Positions 47,601 through 57,500 of a DNA stretch of 64,000 bases are shown here, in pieces; within the stretch, counting starts at the first letter, position 1, and every line of letters starts with the position of its first letter. Where the stretch lies: positions 47,330 to 111,329 of the IMG/VR virus record IMGVR_UViG_3300027280_000002, one strand, 5' to 3'. Below the pieces are notes generated by a model. It was given only the letters and a program-made list of their open reading frames with translations. It did no database searches and had not been told where the DNA came from. The translations under genes were made by a program, and so were the position numbers. The DNA comes from a virus.

Positions 47601-50600
47601 TCTACGTGAGGTTGTTACTGAGTCTATAGAGGGAATGAGTGAGGAGAACTGGAAAGATGCAAGAGCATGGATGTCTAAGAATTTACCTGGTGTTAGTTTC
47701 AATAGAGTTAAGAATATAATAAAAACTAAAGATGGAAAAAAAGCATGGGGATTCTTTGAAAACAATAGTATATATGTATATGAAAATGCAGAAGTAGGTA
47801 CAGTTTACCATGAAGCATTTGAAGCTGTCTTTGCACAATTCTTATCTCCACAAGAAAAGGAAAAACTATTTAATGAATTTACATCTCGCAAAGGAACTTT
47901 TGTAGACAGACCTACAGGAAGAACAGTAAAATATTCTCAAGCTACGAGAGATGAAATGAGAGAACAGTTAGCAGAAGACTTTAGAGATTATATACAAGAC
48001 AAGAAAAAACCAGAAGGTGGTTTCTTTTCTAGAGTATTTAAACAATTAAAGGATCTTATTGAAAAATGGTTTCTTAGTCCACAGTCACAAACTTATAGTA
48101 ATGAATTGTTTGACAAGATTGATGGAGGTGGCTTTGTGTCTTTGGATTACCTTCCTCTTTTACCTTTTGGGTTATTTAATTCTTATGATACTGTTGACTT
48201 TGCAACACCAGGAACTAGTGCTGTATTTAGAGTAGAAACAGGTCTTAGTGATGTGCAAGTACATGATACGATTGAGCACATGACATATCTTACACTGAGA
48301 AATATAATTGCAAATAACGAAAGTTTATTCTCAGTACCAGAACTTAATCAAACAGAGTTATATAGTAGATTAAAAGGTGAGGTTCTTGCTTCTGTAGGAC
48401 AGGTGGCCCAACAGTATAAAGACATTCGTCCTCAGTTTGAAAAGTCAACTGGAGGTCAATTACAAGAAATAGATAATAAAATAGATGAGACTGTAGATCT
48501 AATGCAAAGAATAGATGACTCATGGACTTATCTTACTAAAAAGCATAAAGAATATATACTATCTTTTGGGATTACTTTTGATGAAGCTGATCAGTTACAA
48601 CTAGAAGAAGATAGATCTAATAAAGGGTATAATTCTGATGCTACAAAAATAGATAACTTTAAAAAGACTGGAGCAGCAGTAAAATTATTACTAGCTACTG
48701 TTCCAGTAGTTACAGTTAATGAAAATGCAGATGTAAGATTTAGTCCTAGCACTATAAACGGTGTTAAGCTTCTTCCTGTTACACAAACATTTATTACTGT
48801 TTTAGAAAATGTTTCTAATGCTACTAGCATGGAGAACATGTTAGAGAAGTTAAGGGATGTTGCTCTTAATGATCCTAATTACTTATCTTTATATAAACGT
48901 CTTAGTGGAAGAGGTGCTAATGAAGGTGCAGTTAGTCTTGACAATATTACTGAAAGACATCAGTTAACCTTACTAGCAGCATTGTTTAAAACATTTAAAA
49001 AACAAAATCCTATTGTTAAAATAGTAAATGTATTAGAGAATGGAGAAACTGTAGTTTCTGAAGCTAATTTATCTACAGCATCTCGTCAGATGTCTCAACA
49101 GTATCTAAACTCTATTGTTACTACATCTAAGAGAGGTAATGGAATATTTAAGCAAGTGGGTGGAGTATTTAATCCAGACACTAAAAAGTTATCTAAATAT
49201 CCTTTAAATACTTTGCAGAACATGTTTAATTTCTTAGGAGGATTAGGCATACCTTTTAATGCAAAAGAGTACAATAATTTTGATGTAGGTCAAAAGAAAA
49301 GATTTGCATCAGCTGTTAATGGAATAAAGAAAAGTATTGAACAATCAAAAGATATTAAATTCTTTTCTACTAAATCATTAAACTTTGCTGGACAGATATT
49401 AAATTTAGCTACATTAAAAGTTATAGCTACTAACCCAGAGGTATCTAGTACATACTTTAATATAGATGGTGAGAGAGTTCAAACTTATATTGGAACTAAT
49501 GCTGCATCTGAAGTACATAACTTTATGACATCTGTAGGAAATAAGCAAGAACTAGGAGATACTCCTTATTCTTATTTATTAACTGATGTATTCGCACAAA
49601 ACTCTACTATAATAGAAAGAATATATGATGCAGAAGGTAACCTAAGAACAGATAAAGTAAATTTATTTAAGCCAGGATATGCTGGAGGAATACTCAATGG
49701 ACAAAAAGGTACTGCAAAGGGATCATCTCAGTTACAATTTCCTGATAGACTACGACAAGAATTAAATCAAAACATAAATGGTCAATATCTAAACCTTGTT
49801 CCTGGAGATTCTTCTTTAGAGCATACGTTAGAAATGGGCAATCCTATTACTGAAAGAGACATAGTAAGTGGAGGTGCAGTATTAAACACTGTAATGAAAG
49901 GTTATTTTCTTTCTGAAGTAGAATTAGCTAGAGAAAAACGTGATATAGTTGAGATAGATAATAGACAAACTTCTGACTTAAGATTCTTTAAAGAGATATT
50001 AGGAGAAGAATTGCATGAAGAGATAAGACAAAATGTTTTAGATCCTGCTTTAACAGCAGAACAAGTTTATGAACTCAGTGTAGATAAAATTATAGATGCT
50101 ACTTCTTCTTATATACAAAGAAATAAAAATCAATATGCTACTTTTTTATTAAAGTACGGAGTTATACAACAAGCTGAAAATGAGCAATCAGGAGAACTTA
50201 CAGATAGGTATACTGCATCAGGTGTAGAAGGTATGACAAATATGACTATACAAGAAATGGACAGAAAACTTCTTGTGCAGGAGATTAATTATATCATTTC
50301 TAACATAGAGATGCATAAAATACTATATGGAGATCCTTATGGATATAAAGATGAACTTAAACGTATTAAAAGTTTCTTATCTCCTAGACAAGCTATAGTT
50401 AACAACTCTCCACAATGGAACAATAGAGCAAATGAAATATGGAATAGAGGATTAGAAATAGATACTGTAGGTTATACTAAGTTTACTAGAGATTACTTTC
50501 GAACTGTAACAGGAGGAGATGTAAAAGGAGTAATAGATATACCTAATTATAAAGCATATACAGAGACTGATGGTGGAGGAATAATTTCTATAAAAGCTTA

Positions 50601-53600
50601 TCGTAACTTTAGAATTAGAACTGCAGACTGGAATGATGCACAAGAGAGTCAATATAGATATGATATAGCTTGGTACAAAAGACACAAGAGTTTACCACTT
50701 TCAAAATCAGAAAAAGATCTTTTAAAAGAAGGTAACCCTCAAGTACAGAGTACATACGTAACTCTTAAACCTATTGTTTCTGGTGCTAAACTAGATAAAG
50801 ACGGTAGTGTATCTGCTAATAATAATGTAGTGCTAGATAAATATGCATTATATCCTCTTTCATACAGAGTGATGCATGAAATAAATCCTACATCTAATAC
50901 TCTTAAGTTATATGATAAGATGCAAAAAGAAGATATAGATTATCTGGTCTTTGAGTCTGGTAGAAAAGTAGGAGCAGAAGGTATACATGATACATATAAT
51001 GATGATGGTGAGTTTAATAATGCAGAATATGAAAGTGTTATAAATATACCGTTTAATATTATAAGTCTGCAATCAGAAGTACCTTCTAAGGAAGATGGAA
51101 GAGTAACACGTGCAAGTCAAATTACTAAACTTATAACTCTAGATTACTTAGATAATGGTATGCCTATAGATTATAAAGGTGCACTTGATCAGTGGTTAAC
51201 TTTAACTGAAGAACAAAAACAAAAAGCATCAGTTATATATGCAGAGATTCAGAATAACACAAAGCTCTTAGATGAGATGACCAAGGAAGGTCTTAATGTT
51301 ATGATGAAAAAACTTGGTATTACCAGAGTAGGTAACGCATATAAAGTTACTGATTTGGCTCCAGCTGCTAAAACATTACGTGAGGAATTATTTAAAAGAG
51401 AGACTAATGATAATATAAGTGATGCTCTAGATGGATTTTTAATGGGAGATGCAGTTCTAGAAGCTACCCAATCATATAATCAGATTAGAAATATATTATA
51501 TTCTATAGTACAGAAAAGTATTGTACGTCCTAAGATAAACGGTGGACAGAAAGTGCAGATACCTTCAGCATTATTTGAGTCTACTCGTACAAAAAAAACC
51601 ACTATTAATGGTAAGATAGGTTATACTTCTGAGGTACTTAAGTTTTACAATAACTCAAAGGGAGAAAACGTAATGGAAGTTATGGTGGGTCGTTGGTTTG
51701 GTAGTAGCTTATCTGATGAGGCACTTCTAGAATACCTAAACAATACTGAGGAAGGTCAAAAGATATTACGTGGTGTAGCTTTCCGTATACCTACACAGAA
51801 ACAAAACTCTATTGATGCTATAAAGATAAAGCAATTCTTACCAAAAGAATTTGGGGATAATGTTGTTGTACCTGCTGCTCTAGTAGAGAAGGTGGGATCG
51901 GATTTTGATATTGATAAACTTTTCATGTATCTTAAAAATGTAACATACATTAATAATGAGTTACAGTTAATTCCATTTTATGGATATGGTGAACAATCCA
52001 AGAAAAGATTTGGAGAGTTATTTGATGCAGGTTCACTTCTTAATAAAGCTCAGCAAAAAGAATTACAAGCTCAAATAGATTTGTTTGAATCTGGAGAACT
52101 TGAAGGTGATTTAATTGAAGCTATATTTGGAGAAACCTTTGACAATCAGGATGTTATTGATGATTACATATTAGAACTTAAAGACAAAGGTATACGTCAG
52201 ACTGTAATAGATAGAATGTATATGAGATCTTTAGAGAATGAATTTATTCAGTCTACAGAGAATCTTATAACCTTTCCAGAAAACTATGAAAGATTAACTG
52301 TTCCAAATGACGCTAGTCAATTAGAAGAATTATCTAAAGAGATTGTAGACAAGACAAAAGAATCAGCATTTAACTATCGTAACGTTGGTAACTTACTAAA
52401 TAGAAGATTTATGGCTAGGTTACGTAATGCTTTTGTACAAGGTAAAAGAGGTATTGGTATTGCTGCAGTGAATCAAACTAACTTAGCACTTAACCAACAT
52501 TCTCCAGTATTTGTAGAACTAAATAGTATAAAGTTTAGAAGAAAAAATACTGTAAACATACCTGATAACGGTGAGATGATAAGTCTTTCTGGTGTCAAAA
52601 ATAAAGCTGAAGATTATATATCAGACATAAATGGACAAGTGATAGATGGCATGGTAGATATATCAGCAGGTCCATGGATTATAGAGTTAGGAATTACACC
52701 TGCTACAGCTTCTACATGGTTGTACTTAATTAAGGCTGGTGTACCAATAGATTCTGTAGCATACTTTATGAACCAACCTATCATTATTGACTATTTAAAC
52801 AAGATAGAAGAGAGTGGTTATACATGGTTATTTATAGAGGACTTTGCTAATGAGCTTAAAGAAAATAAATATGACAGCCCAAGTAACTTAACATCTGCTG
52901 AAAAACAACTTCTTCCTGATTCAAATGCATTACGTTCACAACTTGGTAAGACTACCTTTAGTAATAAAGATGCTGCATATCAAAGACTTATATTAGATGA
53001 GTTTTTAAACTACGCAAAGCAAGCTCAAGATCTATTTGAAGTAACACAAGGTACGAATTGGGATACCTCTACATTTAATGACCCTCTACTCATCTTTAAA
53101 AAAGAAGAACAATATTTAAATGCATTACAGAAACCCATATTTAGTTATGTAGATGGAAAAGTAATTCCAGCTGCTGAAGCTTTAGTACAAACCACTTTCT
53201 TAAAAGAAACTATATTGTCTCTTACACAAGCAAGAAATGGCATAGCTAACTTTCTTACATCAGATCAAGACAGGAGTAGAACAATCTTGCAAAAGGTTTT
53301 ACGTCCATACATTAATAGATCAGATAGAGATTTTATTAAAATTAGTAGAGCTGCAACAAATAGTTTCTTTGATTATGCAGTTCAGACAGATCAAAATTTA
53401 AACATGTTTCTAAAGTCTTTACTGATAGACAAAGATGGAATAGCTTTTCAAGTAGACAAGTTTGTCGAAGATGTATTAGGAAACCCTAACCATCCTTTAT
53501 ATGAAAACCAAGTAGTGCGACTATTGGAAAGTGATCCTAATAAACGTGTTGGGGATGTTGCTAATAATATAAAGTTAAGAAACAATGATAGAAAAGTTTA

Positions 53601-54546
53601 TGAACAGAACTCTATTATATATGCTTTCCGCCAACTTAAAGAAGAATTAGGTGATGGAAGTAATCTATATAGTAATATTTTAATAAGTTCTATACTACAG
53701 TCAGGTTTAAATAATTCTCCTATATCATTTACATCTTTGTTACCTTATGAAGACTTCCAAAAAATATACAATCAAACATTGTCTACCTTAGAAAAAAACC
53801 CTAACTTGAACGACTTCTATGAACTAGGTATGTTCGAGAGAAATAATTGGTCTGCTGGAAGTGGAATTGTTCCATCAAAGAAGGCTCCTTGGATACAAAC
53901 AGATCAAGGTAAAAGATACAATCCAGCAATGTTATACCTTCCTAAAAACATTAAAGCAAGTACAGCTACAAAAGCTATACCTCAATTAGTAACAATTGGT
54001 ACAGGGACTAGGGAAGGACAATCAGACTATATAACATATAGTTGGAACAGTGGAAGTTATGATGCTAAACAAAGAAAAGAAATGGCTTCTAAAGGAGACT
54101 TCTCATTTATTAATAAAGCTTTATTTAAGAAGATAAAGAGTGGAGATGAAGGTTTTATTCATTCTTACAAACAGAAAAAAACTGGTAAACTTATGGAATA
54201 TTTTGTATACAAACATATAAATGCACTAGGAGATTCTTATAGAGCTCAAGAATATTACATAAATGCTAAGCCTTCTGTATTTGATAATGGTTTATTAAAA
54301 GCAGAAGAGAAACAAGATGTTACTATAATAGAAGCATGGAAAGGAAAAGCTGCTGTAAGGCCAGTTGCTCAAAAGAATGACACATCAGACAGTAACCAAT
54401 TAGTTACTAAAACAGGTGCAGTCTATAAATTAAGTTTGTCAAATGCTACGTACAGTGAAGCTGCTATTAATACAGTGCTATTAACAGAGCTAGGGTATAC
54501 AGAAGAACAAGCAGGTGAGATATTTGAAGAAATTTGTAAAATATAA
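41683..54546 (+). CDS. Giant virion RNA polymerase fusion protein
   Basis: Start chosen at ATG 41683 (MAKDIKKAQTGIN); earlier TTG at 41638 overlaps the previous gene. 4287 residues. The catalytic loop is D3407-F-D3409-I-D3411 in KVGSDFDIDKLFMY, preceded by FRIPTQKQN (3367-3375) and LPKEFGDNVVVPAAL: the same layout as the beta-prime double-psi barrel (RxPTLHR ... NADFDGD). This is the signature of crAss-like virion RNA polymerases, which are injected to transcribe early genes. The N-terminal ~2000 residues are unrelated to the polymerase core: membrane-like segments at about 127-158 and 203-245, coiled coils around 960-1200. A degenerate zincin-like HEAFE motif is at 2043-2047. From memory, phi14:2 gp66 is about half this length, so extra domains are fused. 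Confidence 0.88.
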   Translation: MAKDIKKAQTGINIPPMANVPSPTSSNQSFMQERFGGYREPGNPRPMPNISTRPNLGVVKPNNGNQPSGLDLLLRDASTRGDRGKGDRITTADEYEGADRYDYFQPSSMGVDNEDMAGQYQSLGSKAVNGVTKGLILAGTTFIQGTAGLVNGVYQAINDGKFSSFYDNEFNRGLDGINKWSEDAMPNYYTAAERDANFYSPKYWATGNFVFDGVIKNLGFAAGAYLTGGAYTNVLKALPGTSRLFSMGKAAETLAATEKGLSAANKGAGVYGEIKALSDSFLAQYNLLNPAGRAVVAGLSTTGEAGIEALHNSNEFRQELIDEFKKEYGVVPGAEQMDNINAAVEGAGNASFYANVGILTASNYVIFPRIARSSFKADKRAINGLVREIDDIAYEGGKYAAKTSKLHPILRTLNNIRPYTFTVSEGLEEVSQYGSSVGTQDYYNKQYNNEATSWLTSIGVGLTKGVFSDEGAKNALIGGLSGGIMTGRGRYRRNQQRAADTAEAIELLNDFQLSDFTKESIYSNNRAGVLGEELEQAAERGDMLSYKNLESQYIINYLTPRIKYGRLDLVMQDIADMKKLSSTEQGFAQLVAEGKVQEGETKETFIARLENFKQTANDVNSLYQSLELRYGGITEEGVDGKRYRTYGPAVINKMIYAASTVADTDSRIPQLSAELQAAIPTLNIQEILQDLISGEVESFNNAVNQIQNLDILSDKKDVLGEKLNDVAALAKIRELMLQEYELIKTNPKNFQEKPLRQQDSVKTYEEILEDDANTFVIKAKNGEQSLQIGQEYFVGQGVNFEGETPLDEPVVISSFVPVGQNEDGTIQIKDQSGQVRDISPDVLLDYNVGRKSTLVNNKTANFYYRHRDKVFEFNFGKNFGGKRKGRLMYDNGKLFFVYKDSNGTILKKELANKFFAPQPGFDQARITPVGKVTAEQQDAANQFLSPEELAKNEQTLQSNRENRLKIMNDLGVESKRRLEEINKQLEKDRKKLAIIKKDLESIYTMKEGGSRIKLTYSKAQKNFTRAINNYTAMQQDTQDRITELEREQEELDLNTSYFEAFEVDLLDLPGNTKEFLKELKDQLSLLEQNGKAVNNEIKANNKLLDSIKKATKKAAKLLKSALETTYVYDEDYGDYLKDLLEKSVTGEDLLNTWPLLKQELANFNLTNDIQKETNVSERDVFDALESRKELEATLESLRKEYVAKKVIVDRFQRVMDEYVVEKQNQDKIANNTKLLADLQQTANTGPVTDAEPKSFDPISKKSNDVIPRASVGEPTGPIQDHQVRANTFGVNLNKFANRKNIRAIYLTLKTQDQKLDGVVQRILDNGSPELMEKFGDSIIVMVMIDTAGNLVGVDGQPIPNTKNQLDNAIYQTIPESSLTNTKGSLFRVEDSETAAIKKQFGVFRKGILDRNMVGVPFNIEASFGIPQYEQDSNGNNVLGTTSVVEADLISETDLSKTNVIFIPTTNKNIFKGTVTYSQPFGSVFLDLPNGYVKLRNRKHTTQEAEAIYDSLHALSKEIVDLDKGATSDTSVRLFNFLKGVTYWGIPVDTNGNRKATGQNSVFFEREIGESISGINFTKLSLKMGAFPSVDFNPVSISKNKEFIIETLGQMYNNIDNSNLKNIDQSFEQITKINENGTIESITWPNYQTYLLSKNIPGGGTRQDFQLPLHTTMKPVVEGSDEVNRRGVYFVNEDSAEDFISEVVPPKSTRIQVISPKGPAAPTQQTSEVSLNKQSSLSTIVSSWLQTEEGSLDNQTAEESASKFALIYNRKNPVTGEDNRSVAEIIEGNKSLTPGQRKDNAGQVGTDLFNTIAQGMSVRETILNEIKNQTLSLKPTPQTSEVEVVLDNKQTNTFTSPKGKKILFKASPSTTAQNYKEKGQISVMMNDDLKQLLAENPDAATQEKIKKSIKYEIYNYIAPELAKLKEQDAEDEMQMTPEMFDQIMAARKQKGKSSPSSDVLNALKNGRNNQNNEVLREVVTESIEGMSEENWKDARAWMSKNLPGVSFNRVKNIIKTKDGKKAWGFFENNSIYVYENAEVGTVYHEAFEAVFAQFLSPQEKEKLFNEFTSRKGTFVDRPTGRTVKYSQATRDEMREQLAEDFRDYIQDKKKPEGGFFSRVFKQLKDLIEKWFLSPQSQTYSNELFDKIDGGGFVSLDYLPLLPFGLFNSYDTVDFATPGTSAVFRVETGLSDVQVHDTIEHMTYLTLRNIIANNESLFSVPELNQTELYSRLKGEVLASVGQVAQQYKDIRPQFEKSTGGQLQEIDNKIDETVDLMQRIDDSWTYLTKKHKEYILSFGITFDEADQLQLEEDRSNKGYNSDATKIDNFKKTGAAVKLLLATVPVVTVNENADVRFSPSTINGVKLLPVTQTFITVLENVSNATSMENMLEKLRDVALNDPNYLSLYKRLSGRGANEGAVSLDNITERHQLTLLAALFKTFKKQNPIVKIVNVLENGETVVSEANLSTASRQMSQQYLNSIVTTSKRGNGIFKQVGGVFNPDTKKLSKYPLNTLQNMFNFLGGLGIPFNAKEYNNFDVGQKKRFASAVNGIKKSIEQSKDIKFFSTKSLNFAGQILNLATLKVIATNPEVSSTYFNIDGERVQTYIGTNAASEVHNFMTSVGNKQELGDTPYSYLLTDVFAQNSTIIERIYDAEGNLRTDKVNLFKPGYAGGILNGQKGTAKGSSQLQFPDRLRQELNQNINGQYLNLVPGDSSLEHTLEMGNPITERDIVSGGAVLNTVMKGYFLSEVELAREKRDIVEIDNRQTSDLRFFKEILGEELHEEIRQNVLDPALTAEQVYELSVDKIIDATSSYIQRNKNQYATFLLKYGVIQQAENEQSGELTDRYTASGVEGMTNMTIQEMDRKLLVQEINYIISNIEMHKILYGDPYGYKDELKRIKSFLSPRQAIVNNSPQWNNRANEIWNRGLEIDTVGYTKFTRDYFRTVTGGDVKGVIDIPNYKAYTETDGGGIISIKAYRNFRIRTADWNDAQESQYRYDIAWYKRHKSLPLSKSEKDLLKEGNPQVQSTYVTLKPIVSGAKLDKDGSVSANNNVVLDKYALYPLSYRVMHEINPTSNTLKLYDKMQKEDIDYLVFESGRKVGAEGIHDTYNDDGEFNNAEYESVINIPFNIISLQSEVPSKEDGRVTRASQITKLITLDYLDNGMPIDYKGALDQWLTLTEEQKQKASVIYAEIQNNTKLLDEMTKEGLNVMMKKLGITRVGNAYKVTDLAPAAKTLREELFKRETNDNISDALDGFLMGDAVLEATQSYNQIRNILYSIVQKSIVRPKINGGQKVQIPSALFESTRTKKTTINGKIGYTSEVLKFYNNSKGENVMEVMVGRWFGSSLSDEALLEYLNNTEEGQKILRGVAFRIPTQKQNSIDAIKIKQFLPKEFGDNVVVPAALVEKVGSDFDIDKLFMYLKNVTYINNELQLIPFYGYGEQSKKRFGELFDAGSLLNKAQQKELQAQIDLFESGELEGDLIEAIFGETFDNQDVIDDYILELKDKGIRQTVIDRMYMRSLENEFIQSTENLITFPENYERLTVPNDASQLEELSKEIVDKTKESAFNYRNVGNLLNRRFMARLRNAFVQGKRGIGIAAVNQTNLALNQHSPVFVELNSIKFRRKNTVNIPDNGEMISLSGVKNKAEDYISDINGQVIDGMVDISAGPWIIELGITPATASTWLYLIKAGVPIDSVAYFMNQPIIIDYLNKIEESGYTWLFIEDFANELKENKYDSPSNLTSAEKQLLPDSNALRSQLGKTTFSNKDAAYQRLILDEFLNYAKQAQDLFEVTQGTNWDTSTFNDPLLIFKKEEQYLNALQKPIFSYVDGKVIPAAEALVQTTFLKETILSLTQARNGIANFLTSDQDRSRTILQKVLRPYINRSDRDFIKISRAATNSFFDYAVQTDQNLNMFLKSLLIDKDGIAFQVDKFVEDVLGNPNHPLYENQVVRLLESDPNKRVGDVANNIKLRNNDRKVYEQNSIIYAFRQLKEELGDGSNLYSNILISSILQSGLNNSPISFTSLLPYEDFQKIYNQTLSTLEKNPNLNDFYELGMFERNNWSAGSGIVPSKKAPWIQTDQGKRYNPAMLYLPKNIKASTATKAIPQLVTIGTGTREGQSDYITYSWNSGSYDAKQRKEMASKGDFSFINKALFKKIKSGDEGFIHSYKQKKTGKLMEYFVYKHINALGDSYRAQEYYINAKPSVFDNGLLKAEEKQDVTIIEAWKGKAAVRPVAQKNDTSDSNQLVTKTGAVYKLSLSNATYSEAAINTVLLTELGYTEEQAGEIFEEICKI

Positions 54547-54549
54547 GAA

Positions 54550-57500
54550 ATGGCGACATGTCCTAATATAAATTTACCAGAGTGGAAAGAGCTGGTTGCT
54601 GCCCAAGGTAAAGCAAGAGCATACTTTCTATGGAATGAGTATAGTGGTGATGTTCCTGGACAGGAATACACTGGTGTAGCAGGTGTTGAATCTATTTCCC
54701 CTAAAGTAAAACAACTTATAGCTAAAATGGGTGTAGACATTCTAGACCTACAAACTTATGCAGAGCAAAATCCTGATATAGATATTAGTGGTGCTTATGC
54801 TATTGCAGATGCTGTTGGAAAGATGATTGCTATAAGTGAAGGGTCTACAGATGTAGAGGTGACAGAAGAGATAGTGCACATTGCCACTCAAATAATAGAA
54901 GAAAAGAATCCTGGTTTAGTTACAGAAATGATATCTAAAATAGGTAGATTTAAAATATATAAGGACACATTAAAACAGTATAGGAACATTCCAGCTTATC
55001 AATTAGAAGATGGAAGACCTAATATTAGAAAGATAAAAAAAGAAGCTGCAGATAAACTAATTACTCAATTAGTCTCTAGTAGTCTAACTGAAACCGAAAT
55101 CTCTGAAGAGTTGTTAGAAGAAGAGAATGCTTCTATATTTAGAAGAATTTGGAATGATATAACTGACTGGTTCAAAGGACAGTATGCAAAATCTAATTTA
55201 AATATATTTCAAACAGCAGCTGATCAAGTTGTTGAAGGGGTAGAGGGAAGTTTAATTGATGGTACACCTAGAGAGATATACTTTTCTGTAACAGATGCTC
55301 AAAAGAATATACAGAGAGAACTATTAGAAACTCAGAAAATTCTTAGAAGTGTTCCTGTGGTAAAAGAGAACTCTAATCCTTTACTAGGTGATGAGATAAG
55401 TAATGAATATGAATTGTATGTAGACGGTGAATGGAAAAAGAATCCAAAAAGAGTAACAGACCAAGTAAAAAAATACTATTTAGAAAAGTTTAAAAATAAA
55501 CCACCGTTTACCAAAGAAGAGGATAGAGATAATGAGTTTAAAAAACAACTTGGTATAGAGTTTCATGATTACTTTCAAGAGATTCATTCTAGATACTTTA
55601 ATGAAGATGGCACAAGAAGAGAAGTTTCTAAACCTCGTCCTGTAATAGAAGATTCTAAAAAGGCTGTAGTCTATGCAAAGTTAGAAACATACTATACAAA
55701 TCTTGTTGCAGAATATTCTAAAGATGGAAAGACTCCTCTCGTATTTTCTGAGATAAAAGTATATAATAAAAAAGAAAAGGAAGCTGGTACGATTGATCTT
55801 CTTATCATAGATGAAAATGGTAAGGCTAATATATATGATTGGAAGTTTATGAGTATGTCTAAAACAGCTGAAGATGTATCTAATTACAAACAAGGTGCAT
55901 TTGGTATACAGCTTAGGTCATACAAAAATATATTACAGCAAGACTACGGAGTTAAAGAGATAGGAAAAAATAGAGCTGTTCCTATTTCTCTTGAATTGAA
56001 AAGAGAAAACTTTCAAGACAGTAAGTCTCCTTTAACTTTTACTGGTATAGGTATAGGTAGTGTAAACCCTACTGAAATAGAACCACTCTACTATACCCCT
56101 GTATCAGAAAAATCAGAGAAAACAGGATTTGAAGAATTAGACGACCTTATATCTAAACTAAATGCTGTATACGGTCAGATAAGTAAAACAATACCCAATG
56201 ACGAACTGTCAAAAAACAGTAAGAAAAATAGACTTGGGATTCTTAAACAGGCAATACGTCAAGCTCAGGCTAATGAAAACATCACTCCTACTATAGATGC
56301 TTTAAGAGTAATACAAACTGAAGGAGAAAATATTATAGCTGAGTATAAAACTATATATGAAGGAAGACCTGCACAATCAACAGACTTCGAAAATTCACAA
56401 CTTTCAGACTTCTCTAATAGAATAGATAACTATAAAGAACAAGCAAGTGCATTCAGTAAAATAAATGAAGAACTGTCTCCAATACTTCAAGCTGCTCAAA
56501 GTATTTCTAAAGAAGATAAGGCACGCATTCAAATTGACATAGATGCAAAAGCTCGTATGTTAAATATAAATGTTTCTGAGATAGAAAAAATAAGTGGTGA
56601 ATTTATAGACAAGTTTGTAGGACTAAGAAATAATGAAACAGGACTATTAGAACCCCAAGCTTTATTGAGAGGGCTTAAGGCAAGGTTCCGAAGTTTATCA
56701 GAGTTACCTCTGCCTTCACTAAGGATACTATCTAGACTAGCTAGAATAGCACAGTCAAAAGGACAAACTAAGTCATTAGAAGATGTTAATAAACTTTTAG
56801 AAATTAGAGATAAGATTAAGGAAAAAGGTGGTAATTTATTAAATACTGTAAATCCCTTATATCAAAAAGATAAAAAAGGAAGATTAGTAAATAAACTTGT
56901 ATACAAATATTCTAAAGACTTCTATGACGCTGTTAAGGATAACGCTCAAGAAGGAAATAGAAGTAAAGCGTGGTTACAGGACAATGTAGACTTATCAGCA
57001 TATAAGTTAGAAGCTGATAAAATGATTCAGAAACAGTTAGCTAGTAATAAAGAAGGATATGAAGATGAAGAATTAAGAAAGGAACTTGATCTGAAAGCTA
57101 AACGCATGTATGATGTGACTAGAAATGACTTTACTGGATGGGATAACTACATAATAAAAAGACACCCTTTGTCTAAATGGGAGTCAGTTGAATATCTTAA
57201 TATTAAAAAAGATAAGGATCTACTTGAGTTATATAATTTTACTCAAAAAATGAATGACGAAGCTGAAAAGATGGGTTATCTTCAAGGAAAAATTGCTAGC
57301 ACATTCTTACCTTTTGTTCGTAAAGGAACAGCAGAATCTCTTTCCTGGGAAAATGGTTTAAGTGTTTTACAAAACTTTGGAAAATCATTAACCAGAAGAG
57401 CAGATGATATAGGATATGGATCTATAAATGAGATTACAGGTGAAACAGAAAATGGTATACCTAAATACTATACTAGTGATTTTAGTAGAACTGAAGACCC

